A stretch of 64,000 bases of DNA from Haberlea rhodopensis (lineage: Eukaryota; Streptophyta; Magnoliopsida; Lamiales; Gesneriaceae), in the NCBI GenBank assembly GCA_907163345.1, contig CAJQUN010000425.1:372001-436000 (forward strand), in the 5' to 3' direction. The notes under the pieces were generated by a model. That model made no database searches, was not told the DNA's origin, and worked only from the letters and a program-made list of their open reading frames with translations. The position numbers and the translations under genes were made by a program. Positions 1 to 8,986 of this stretch are shown here, one piece after another. Each line of letters begins with the position of its first letter. The first letter of the stretch is position 1.

Positions 1-1539
1 GCTTTATGTGCTAGATTTGTAGTAGAGAAAAGGGTTCCTCGAACATCCGAGCAGGGAAGTGCTCTGTTTTTCATGTTAGGAAGGGTTTTACCAGGAATAT
101 TTGAAGCATGCTAGCTTAGGTTTTGGTAAAACTTTGATGTGAAAATATGCATGGTAGTTTTGTGAAACCCATGGCATGTTTGTTCGAGCTTTCTTTATGC
201 TATATGTGATAGGTTTAATAGCATTGCTCAAGAAATCTGGAAATGAATATGTTACCCTGTTTCCAGAAAAGTTGATCCAGTACTTGTTTAAATGATCGAC
301 GTTTATGCATGTAGGCTTATGCTGAGGGTGTAAATTTGGTATGAATACACTCGGAGTAGTGTATTGTAATTGCTAGCATAATTGTTCAGACACGTGGTGT
401 ATGTTATATGCTAGATCGAAGGGTGTGAATATAGGTGTTCGAGAATTCTGGGTTGGTATTTCTCGAACAGAGCATCTCGATCGATCGACATTTCAGCTCG
501 ATCGATCGAGCGAGGCAGAATCTTGGTTTTGATTTTAGGCGTCTTCTCGATCGATCGGGAAGAGGGGCCGATCGATCGAGAGACCCAGAATGTTGAAAAA
601 TATAAATTGATATATTTTGTTAAAGTTTTGATATTGGATTGTAATGAGGCATCTAATATTGTGTTATACACTGGTGTAGAGCCTTCACAGGTAGCTACAC
701 AGCGCAGGGGATAGAGTCCTGCAACACATCACATTTTGGAAAGGTACGTAAGCGACGTACGGGCATCCCAACGGTAACATGTGCTTTATGTTTGTCTTTT
801 TGACGCATGATGAATGCAATGTGGTGCATTAAGGTTATGATACATGTTATTATGCATTGTTTTTGCATATGTATGTTGTGAAATATAAGAGGTGTATTTC
901 ACGAGTCAAGGTTATCTTAGTAAGGATTTTAACTGCTTACGCTAAGGTCCATTGGAAGCGAGGAAGAATTCCGCTTACATGGAGTAGCAAGAAGCATTAA
1001 AATGTACTAATGATAAGGACTCGGGATTGAAATAAGGATTTAAGGAGGAAGAATGTCATGACATTTATTTGTGAAACCATACATTCTTATAATGTGTTTT
1101 TATTATGAATTATGGTACAGGGACAACCAATGGGCGTTATAAATGCTGGAAATACAGGAAGGGCTTGTGTTTAAGATTGTGCATTTATGCCTTACTTTCA
1201 TATTATGTTGAATATGAATTGTGTTATGCTCATGTGTTGGGGGTTGTCTTTGTAGGTGCTTTTGTTGACGAGAACCAGGGTCGGGGTTGATATTCTGAGC
1301 TGTAAGGAGTGCTACAGGATTAGCATGTTAGAGAAATTTTTGTATAGCTTCTACTGAGTAGAGTAAGACTATAATGTAGTACCTTTGTAGGAATTGTGTC
1401 TTTCCTTTTGAAACATTTTGGTATTGTAATCTCTAAAGCCCAGGTTAATCAACACGGCACGTTACTCTGATATATTCGCATGAATGTTTAGTTCTCTAAA
1501 TTGCACCTTAATATCTTGATGTGATAACGGGGTCTCACA
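1..1539 (+). mobile_element. Partial Tekay-type LTR (copy E1), 5' end outside window
   Basis: This stretch matches the E5 LTR from about 55087 to 56684 with scattered differences. It ends in the canonical CA at 1539 (GGGGTCTCACA) and is followed at once by D-family LTR sequence, so it is the right-hand LTR, or a solo LTR, of an element inserted into D3. It carries four phased CGATCGATCG palindromes, the GTACGT inverted repeat at 744-760, one copy of the GCGAGGAAGAATTCCGC stem-loop near 956-976, and the ACAGGGACAACC block near 1119. The left end, the TG terminus and any internal region lie outside the window, so solo versus full-length cannot be decided. Confidence 0.9.
478..578. promoter_or_regulatory. 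Four phased CGATCGATCG palindromes (E1 LTR)
   Basis: Cores lie at 478-487, 499-508, 548-557 and 569-578. The spacing is 21 bp within each pair and 70 bp between pairs. The second core extends to GCTCGATCGATCGAGC, a 16-bp perfect palindrome. The function is not known; two-turn phasing suggests a dimeric DNA-binding protein. Confidence 0.75.
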
Positions 1540-2054
1540 CCTTAGGTGTATATAAGTACCCTATACGATACCGTACTCCATCAAGCCCTGGTACCACGAT
1601 CCTGGGAGTACATCCAATCAACAGCTCGAGCTCAGCTCCAAAGCCATCGATGTACCTGTTCACCTGCCCCAACAGAGACAGCCCCCAACGGGGTGAGCAT
1701 ACCAATACACAAAATCCCATTATCACAATAATGAAATTCATAATTTACAACAAAAGTAAATACTAATGAATTTTAAATGATACTCCCTGGATGGCAACGT
1801 CCTCATCCGGGATTCCGTGTACTGTCCCTGTTCTCACAATCATCAAACTCATCAAATCTCAAAAATCAGTAAATCAACACATTGATTTAACTCATCGCAT
1901 GCCTAATTCTCGCATATCAATAGATAGTGATTCCCAATTCATTATACATGTAAATATGGATATCTCAATATCAAATACTGATTTCTCAACTTCGCTATTA
2001 ATCACAGATAGCTTTAATGCCTAGCATTTATTTTACCAATTCTCCATTATACTT

Positions 2055-2120
2055 AGACATCTCAAATGTCTTATAATGATTACATGATTCCACGATCATT
2101 CTCAGGCATCTCAAATGCCC
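2055..2120 (-). repeat. Two-copy stem-loop repeat in D3 LTR
   Basis: Copy 1 is AGACAT-CTCAA-ATGTCT at 2055-2071. Copy 2 is AGGCAT-CTCAA-ATGCCC at 2104-2120. The loop is identical and one stem pair changes on both sides (A-T to G-C). Confidence 0.7.
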
Positions 2121-3103
2121 TACAATGGTCATATAAACCCAGTACCCCATATATCTTGTAAGGTCATACTACTCTAGTATCACGTACGCTTGTGGCGGCG
2201 ATGTCAAGATTGGGTCGCTCCATAACTATATCAACATATATATATAACCATACGCACAACCATCAATGCAATCAAAATACATTATGCATTTCACAAATGC
2301 TCTCATATAAAGTAATGCTCGTACGTCGCACGTACCTTAAATCTCCGTAGTTCGAGCCAAACTTTGCTCGTGTTCCATGCCCCGAGGAACGATGTGCTAA
2401 CACGATAAATATTCATAATTATTTACGAACATGCAACACATGCTCAAGCACACCCATAACCCTTATACAAAAATATTGCCAACACACAACAATTAACCAT
2501 CTAAAAGACCCGGGGCAGGGCACATGCAGGGAAGGAAAACGAATGAGGCACCAACGAAAATTGCTCAAGAACCACCTTTCAATTTTCGAACCCTAACATC
2601 ACAATTTCGAACCCAACCAAGCACCATAATTCATCTAAAACATGAAATAAACGATTAACAACCAGAATCACCACCCCCTGCCAAAACCCCTAAATTCGAA
2701 CACAACCCTCACGCAAGCAGCGATTTAATTCGAACCAATATCACAAAAATGGCAGGGAATTACATGAGAAGGACGAAAAAGGGGTAAGGAAGGTTACCCA
2801 GTCGAAAATCGGGAGGAAATTGATCGAAAATCGAAGAACCCTAAAATTTGGGCCTCAACGCATTTCTGGAAAACCCGAGCGCGATTCGCGACGAAACTTT
2901 GAATTACCGGTGTGGAGAGCTGCGCCTCGGAGAGACGAAGCTAGCGGCGGTCTGGACGCGCCGGGTGGTGGCCTGACGGCGGCGGGCGCGGCGCTTTTAC
3001 GCGCGGGGGTTGGGGCGACGGGAAAAGGGCAGAACGCGGGGAGAGAGAGTGACGGGCTGGAGGAGAAAAGGCTTCCAATAATTAAAATCTCGGGTTCAAC
3101 TTG

Positions 3104-3111
3104 TATTTATA
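3104..3111 (-). promoter_or_regulatory. TATA box of D3 LTR
   Basis: Minus-strand TATAAATA. The same box sits at the same place in D1 (35382-35389, 51366-51373) and D2 (41119-41126, 47974-47981), about 330 bp into each LTR. Confidence 0.65.
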
Positions 3112-3442
3112 GCAAAAATACCCCGAAATACTAATAGCCCCACAAATACATGATGATTCATTAAAAATCATCTGTTTTCAAAAACTCTCTCTCTAACTCC
3201 AAAACCTCCTACCGGTGCCCACACAAAGCACCCCAGATCCCGAGACACATCAAAAACCCAACTCTTAGGTTTTACACCGTAATGAGAATACAATCTCAAC
3301 CTCGGGATCCAACGATCCCAACTACCCAAATAAACGAGCCCAGAAGGCCCAACATCGCGATTAAACTCCAAATCGCCACGTAAAACAACTTTAGGGGTTA
3401 TTAACACTCCGGGATTAACATCTATAATCCCTGGTTATCACA

Positions 3443-4119
3443 ATATCCCCCACTAAAAGAATTTCGTCCTCAAAATTAGCACCGGTGTATCACGTAACAC
3501 CCAGGCTACACAACAACGTGAAGCGATAACCTCGATTCTTGACCATATCAGAATCGTATTAATAAACGCGAGGGTACCTACCTCGCACCAAACTCTGGAA
3601 TGAATAAACCTTCCAGTCCACCGAAAAACTAAAGAGCGTCGGCACAACATAACGCTAACAATCCAAAAGCAGTTAGTCAACAGAAACTGCAAGGATTCGA
3701 ATCGCCCCGATTCCATCGTAGATATCATTCAATGACGTCTCTACCATGACTCGCGATGTCTAACATGCATCATTACGAGGGAAACACTAGTATACCATGG
3801 TGTACACATACCAAACCTGGTTTCCACTTTCAAACCTCCTCCATCGAAGGAGCAGTCGCATCATTGCAACTCAATTTGGGCAACTCACAGCCACAGATTC
3901 ACGCAAAAGACATCTCACAAGATGTCCACCTCCGGATATTCCAAGAATTACATCCTGATCATAAATAAACCATCGAGACTCCACAGAGTTTCAAATTCTG
4001 AAAGGACATGCAATAAACCCATTGCATCCTCAACCCTTGTGTCGTCAGCGACACCCAACAAATCCGAATCCCTGCCATCCCTTGATAACCCTAGGATTTA
4101 ACAATCCAAACTTGGGAAG
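3443..4119 (-). mobile_element. D3 internal region, segment 1 (polypurine tract side)
   Basis: It starts with the minus-strand polypurine tract (TATCCCCCACT on the plus strand, 3445-3455), beside a TTTCGTCCTC block that resembles the end of Tekay-type pol. The rest aligns with 41458-42336 of D2 and with the reverse complement of about 50220-51035 of D1. I see no protein domain; the short frames are not shared with the other copies. The segment breaks at the GGAAG target duplication of element A and resumes at 25069. Confidence 0.85.
4115..4119. repeat. Left target-site duplication of element A
   Basis: GGAAG lies directly before the 5' LTR and is repeated at 25064-25068. The uninterrupted site is visible in D2 near 42330 (CTTGGGAAGGCTATCG). 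Confidence 0.93.
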
Positions 4120-5026
4120 TGTAATACCCCCGAAATGTTATATTATTATGTGCTATGATGATGACTTATGTTAAGTTTAAGGATTGTGGTGTAATTATTT
4201 TGGGGGAATAAAATTACGATATGATGATATGATTTAGGGGGCATGATGGGTGTTTTAAAGGATGTATTAATTTAAATGAAGTTATAAAATATCGAGTGAG
4301 GATATTTTAATACATCGTACTATATACCGGGGCACAATTAAACACCACATGACCACCCAACCCACACCACCCCCTGCCACTCGGCCACCCCCCACTTGAC
4401 AAGCCCATACCCCCACTTGGCAAGCCCATACCCCCACTTGACAAGCCCTCATACCCTTCAATCACCTCCTTCCTCTTCACTTCTCCTTCCCTTTTCTCAA
4501 AAAGTCGCCCCTGAAGTGTTGCAGAAAGAGGAGAGGAAACCTTGGGCTAAGGTGTACATTGATTCACACCAAAGGAGGAAAAAAAGGGGGTAAGACCTGG
4601 TGCTCTGTTTTTGTGTTTAAGTTGGGTTTGTTTTGGGTGATTTAATGCATGCTAAGTTTAGGTTTGGGTGAAACCTTGGTATGGGTGCTTACATGAAAGT
4701 ATTATGTAACTATTAGCATGTTTGCTTGAGCATATTACATGTTTTATATGGTAGATTTCTAGTTATGAAACTATGTGCTCGAAAATCTGGGCAAAGAAGA
4801 ACATACTCTGTTTTCTGTAAAGTTGGTTGAGGATGAAGATTATGATGATGTTATGATGCATGTTAGCTTAGGTTTTGTTAAACCTTTGATTTAAGAGCTT
4901 ACATGGATATTTTATGAAGTTCTTCACATGTTTGTTTCAGCATGAAAGATGTGTTATGAAGTAGAAAAGATGGTATGAAAGGAGGTGCTCAAAAATCTGG
5001 GGAAAATCCCGATTTTTCAGAGCTCT

Positions 5027-5243
5027 CGATCGATCGAGATTTGGTCCCGATCGATCGAGCGAGACAGAAGGTCTAAGCATGTTTTCAAAATTTTGGTGCC
5101 GATCGATCGAAGGATTTATCGATCGATCGGTGAATCTCCTCGATCGATCGGTAAAATGTTTCGATCGATCGTGCGAGACTGAATGCTAAGGCACTGTTTG
5201 TGCACAGTGTCTCGATCGATCGAGACCATGGGCCGATCGATCG
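5027..5243. promoter_or_regulatory. Eight phased CGATCGATCG palindromes (A 5' LTR)
   Basis: Cores start at 5027, 5048, 5100, 5120, 5141, 5162, 5213 and 5234. Intervals are 21, 52, 20, 21, 21, 51 and 21. Those at 5027 and 5213 extend to TCTCGATCGATCGAGA. The set is repeated at 14450-14666 in the 3' LTR. Confidence 0.8.
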
Positions 5244-5373
5244 AGAGAGGCAGAAAGTTGAAAAATATAATGATGTTTTATTTTGTTAAGTTTATGATGT
5301 GAGATGGTTTTGAGGCATCTAATATGGTATTATGTGGTCTTGTAGAACCATCCCAGGTACCGGCACCATCAAG

Positions 5374-5378
5374 GAGAT
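5374..5378. repeat. Left target-site duplication of solo LTR S
   Basis: GAGAT, repeated at 7857-7861. The unoccupied sequence AAGGAGATAAAG is present in the 3' LTR at about 14795-14806. Confidence 0.88.
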
Positions 5379-5925
5379 TGTAGGGTCTTCCTACCTTGAC
5401 ATCGTCTTAATCACCTATTAGGGACTAAACATGCATTTATAACGTCTTAGGGTTTCAGTTGCAGCTTAGAGCTAGTAAAATTATGGGCCGAGAAATGAAA
5501 GTTTAAGAGCTAAAATAATTACATTCACGAAATGAATGTTAAGGCGATAGAATTATTCCACTCCTAGAGTAGATACTATCCAAAAGTTCTTGCATCCTAA
5601 CTTCTTCCATGCTTCTCAAAGCTCACTGCCTCAACCCAGCCCTTAGTCCATTAGTCCAAAGGTGTACCTACAGGAACAACCCATCATGAGCATATACATC
5701 GTTACTTAATAATCGTAAGGAAATGGCATATAAATAAATGCATGAAAGTAATTGACAACATATACTTCCTGGTTAATCGTATTAACCCTCTTTGGTTGTC
5801 CCTGTTTCATAGTCATGCATAAAATCATTAGTTCTTGCCATAAATGATTAAACATCATACTTCACATATATGCTCATAACAAACTATGTTAATTAGAAAT
5901 GGGACTGTCCGGGTTCCATTATGAC

Positions 5926-6175
5926 AGCGGTATAATTGGCCCCCTCGCTCGACATAACACATCATATGATACCCATCGCTACGCCTTGATAGCGGATGTA
6001 TCTCTTTATTCAGCGGATGATACCCATCGCTACACCTTGATAGCGGATGTACCCCATCGCTCAGCGGATGGTACCCATCGCTACACTTGATAGCGGATGT
6101 ACCCCATCGCTCATCAGCGGATGATACCCATCGCTACACCTTGATAGCGGATGTACCCCATCGCTCATTTATGTG
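5926..6175 (-). repeat. Stem-loop minisatellite in solo LTR S
   Basis: Alternating units contain AGCG-G-ATG...CAT-CGCT, for example AGCGGATGTACCCCATCGCT, and AGCGGATGATACCCATCGCT. Inner sequence varies while the AGCG/CGCT arms are kept. It lies at the same relative place as the arrays in the other LTR families. Confidence 0.7.
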
Positions 6176-7052
6176 AGCGGCAAGACCTTCCTCGCTTGCC
6201 CATAATAACCACCGGACATTCAACCATTCTTAAGAACATAGTTTCATATTCATCATAAACATCGTAGCATCTTATAAACATCATCATCTTGTAAACATCA
6301 TTATCATATAAGCATTATCATCTTATAGACGTCACCGTCTCATCATAATCGTTATAGTAACATCATATCATCATCATTTATCATAACATCATCATTAATA
6401 TCTTATCATCTTGATTCATTATCAAATCATCTTCATCGTGAACTTACTTATCATAACATCATCTTAAACGTCTTATCATCTTCATGCATTATACACATCA
6501 TCGTGGCATCGTAAATTCTTATGCATTCATAGTCATAATATAGGAGTATAGTCTCTTATCATGTGGGCATCTTACCCCGTGGCGTCTTACCACATAATAA
6601 CATCGTATCCCATCATCATAAACTTACTTATCAAAATCATCATCATAAGCTTCATCATCATAATCATCATCATCATAACTTGCTTATCATAATCATCATT
6701 ATAAACATCATATCATCTTCATTTATCATAACATCATCATCACAAACTTGCTTATCAAAATCATCATTATAAACATCATATCATCTTCATTTATCATAAC
6801 ATCATCATAAACATCGTAAACACTTATGCAATTAATGCATAGTCAGAGTTAAGGGTGTGTTACCGTCCGATGCCCGTACGCTTCTTACGTACCTTAATTC
6901 CAAAATGGAGAAGTTGTAGAACTTTATCTCCTTGAAGTTGTGGGTACCTGGGATGGTTCTACATAACCATACAAATCGATATTAGAAGCTAAATATAGTC
7001 CAATATCCAAAAATCCCACAAAAATAACAAAAACACATAATTGTGTGACTCG

Positions 7053-7258
7053 CGATCGATCGCTGAGACGCCCCGATCGATCGCGAGATCGCACTGCCCG
7101 TTGCTGACTTTTTGTGCCTTCGGCGATCGATCGCCACTTTTGGCGCGATCGATCGCCAACCTCGCCGATCGATCGCCCAAAAGTGGCGATCGATCGCCAA
7201 ATGGCTCTGGAGCCTACTGCTGGCTCACGATCGATCGCCAAAAACGGGCGATCGATCG
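7053..7258. promoter_or_regulatory. Eight phased CGATCGATCG palindromes (solo LTR S)
   Basis: Cores start at 7053, 7074, 7124, 7146, 7166, 7187, 7228 and 7249; intervals are 20-22 bp or about twice that, apart from one of 50. Flanks are mostly G...C, giving TGGCGATCGATCGCCA at 7184-7199, instead of the T...A flanks seen in A, B and E. Confidence 0.8.
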
Positions 7259-7856
7259 CCGATCTCTGTACATCGAAAATTCGCCATTTTTGAGCATTTT
7301 TCAAGCTCCACTTCAACCCCTTTAAATCCAAACTTCATAAAAACTTAAGGAAGGGTTCCATACCTCTTGAAGACTCCAAATCTTAACAAAGATCACACAA
7401 ACACAAGTTTTGTGGAGTTTCCTCCTTCCTCCTTTGAAGGATTTCAAAAATGTGGTAAAGGGGTAGGGTTTGAGAGTAATTGGGGATTTAAGAGTGAAAA
7501 GGGTAAAGTGAGTTGGGTAAGGTGGGGGAAAGGGTTAATTAAATTATACCCAAAATTAACATGATGTATGAAATACCCCAACATGGTATTTTAAAAGCAT
7601 TTTACAAAAATGCAACCAACTTCATTAAATTCATACTTTCCTCATAATTAACAATTAACACAATTAAATCATGTTAACCCCATTTCCTATCATGCATAAC
7701 ATGCACCTTGAAACGTAACCCCCGGGTCATGCCTATCATGTGACTAATCATTTCATCATGATAATTAATTTCAACACGTAAATCAATTATCCTCATAATT
7801 AATCATATAAACATTATTAATGCCTTAATTGCAATTAATCATTTCGGGGCGTCATA

Positions 7857-7861
7857 GAGAT
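7857..7861. repeat. Right target-site duplication of solo LTR S
   Basis: GAGAT, matching 5374-5378. Confidence 0.88.
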
Positions 7862-8784
7862 AAAGTCTGTTGACTCCTCCTCCTTTTGAAAAGGTACGTA
7901 AGAGGCGTACGGGCATCAGACGGTAACACACATCTTTATACTACGACTATGCTTTTATTGCATGAGTATTCATGATGAAATGACGATGTTTATACGATGT
8001 TTACACGATGAAGTTTATACAATGTTTATACGATGAAGTTCATACGATGTTTATTGCTTATACGATGCTTATATGATGACATTTATACGATGTATTTGTG
8101 GTAAGATGCCACGGGGTAAGATGCCCCACATGGTAAGAGGCCATGCGATGTAATTGTGGTAAGATGCCACGGGGTAAGATGCCCCACATGGTAAGAGGCC
8201 ATGCAATGTAATTGTGGTAAGATGCCACGGGGTAAGATACCCCACATGGTAAGAGGCCATGCGATGTATTGTGGTAAGATGCCACGGGGTAAGATGCCCC
8301 ATATGGTAAGAGGCCATACGATGATATTGTGGTAAGATGCCACGGGGGTAAGACGCCCCATATGCATGATTATAAATCAGGGACAACAATAAGAAGTTAA
8401 TGAGAAAACCAGCATATTTACTTAACAAATATTTCATGCATTTGCTATGATGTTTTTATGATGCTAAGTAAGATTGTATATGCTCATGATGTGTTGTCCC
8501 TATAGGTACACCTTTGCACGGAAGGACTAAGGGTCGGGTTGAGGCAGTGAGCTACGAGGGACACAGGAATGTATAGGATTCAAGTTATGATTAGTATCTA
8601 CTCTAGGAGTAGTGTAAATCTAAATGACATTCTTTTAGAATGTAATGAATTATTTTTGAAGTTTTTTATTTTGGCCTGTAATCCTGTTAGCTCGTGTAAC
8701 AACCAAAACCTTAAGATGTTACCTTAATGCATGATTAGTCCTTCTTATGTCTTTTAATCACTGTTAAGGTGGGAAGACCCCACA
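7862..8784 (+). mobile_element. Element A 5' LTR, second part
   Basis: It continues the LTR after the S insertion. Near its start is AAGGTACGTAAG with the inverted repeat GTACGT-AAGAG-GCGTAC (7894-7910). Next come a short (T)ACGATG-rich stretch (about 7975-8095), the TAAGATG stem-loop array (8098-8370), a CAGGGACAAC block near 8378, and TTGTCCCTATAGGTAC near 8492. It ends GACCCCACA at 8784. Confidence 0.9.
8098..8370 (+). repeat. 58-bp tandem repeat of small stem-loops (A 5' LTR)
   Basis: There are about 4.6 units, starting at 8098, 8156, 8214, 8271 and 8329. Each unit holds three palindromic hairpins around nearly the same loop: GTGG-TAAGATG-CCAC, GGGG-TAAGATG-CCCC and CATGG-TAAGAGG-CCATG. 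One unit has TATGG...CCATA (8302-8318), a change on both arms. The repeat recurs at 24442-24645 with fewer units. Minus-strand open frames here are repeat artefacts. Confidence 0.9.
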
Positions 8785-8788
8785 TTAG

Positions 8789-8800
8789 TGGTATCAGAGC
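8789..8800 (+). other. Primer-binding site of element A
   Basis: TGGTATCAGAGC, complementary to the 3' end of plant initiator Met-tRNA, four bases after the LTR. Confidence 0.92.
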
Positions 8801-8986
8801 AGTGGTTAGATAACTCGGGAATGAGGGAAGGGTAGCCTTAGCAATAAGTTAGCTATGTGCTTACTTTTGGACATGTTTATATGTATGTTATTCATAAGGA
8901 AGAAGATGTTATACTAACATGTTCAATTATCTAACGATGAGTTTATGAAGTGCTTTTGGTGTTGTTATTAACCCTTGTGTTGCAGC

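Larger units (their letters stand above)
1540..3442 (-). mobile_element. D3 3' LTR, partial (interrupted by E1)
   Basis: Aligned with the D2 LTR at about 39326-41457, this is the right-hand part of a minus-strand D-family LTR. Its inner end is at 3442 (minus-strand TGTGATAACCAGGG). It holds a minus-strand TATA box at 3104-3111, the D-type inverted repeat GTACGT-CGC-ACGTAC at 2321-2335, and only two copies of the AG[A/G]CAT stem-loop near 2055-2120, against seven in D2. Short open frames here are not conserved in the other copies, so I annotate no gene. Confidence 0.88.
4120..5378 (+). mobile_element. Element A 5' LTR, first part
   Basis: It begins TGTAATACCCCCGAAATG. A TATA-like TATAAAAT lies at 4283-4290, aligned with TATAAATA in B at 15257-15264. 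A pyrimidine-rich leader follows, with three copies of a roughly 22-bp direct repeat (about 4385-4447) against two copies in the 3' LTR. Eight phased CGATCGATCG palindromes fill 5027-5243. No coding region. Confidence 0.92.
5379..7856 (-). mobile_element. Solo LTR S, minus strand, Tekay-related family
   Basis: One LTR without internal sequence lies between GAGAT duplications, the usual product of LTR-LTR recombination. Read on the minus strand it starts TATGACGCCCCGAAATG and ends ACCCTACA. The start differs from the usual TGTGACG by one G-to-A change, so the terminal TG has decayed. It has eight phased palindromes (7053-7258), the GTACGT-type inverted repeat at 6876-6892, an AT-rich ATC/CATCAT microsatellite region at about 6240-6830, and a GCG stem-loop array at about 5926-6175. 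No credible gene; open frames over the palindromes merely reflect their repetition. Confidence 0.88.

Noticed and set aside
1..1539. E1 as the partner LTR of E5
   Set aside because: E5 is closed by its own TCACA duplications at 54453 and 63630. E1 ends in D3 LTR sequence and belongs to another insertion.
6240..6830. A gene in the CAT/ATC-rich stretch of S (His-rich frame at 6563-6772)
   Set aside because: The frame is simple-sequence translation of CATCATCAT-type repeats with no conserved counterpart.
7053..7258. CRISPR-like regular repeats
   Set aside because: The palindromes are 10-18 bp, the intervening sequence is repeated and not unique, and the context is a plant LTR retrotransposon.
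6924..7348. Arg/Ser/Asp-rich open frames on both strands (RSIDR repeats)
   Set aside because: They are translations of CGATCGATCG in successive frames; the same artefact occurs in every LTR with the palindromes.
8058..8437. Overlapping minus-strand open frames of 75-122 codons
   Set aside because: They are produced by the 58-bp repeat (GILPRGILPQ-like periodic translation) and have no domain or conserved start.
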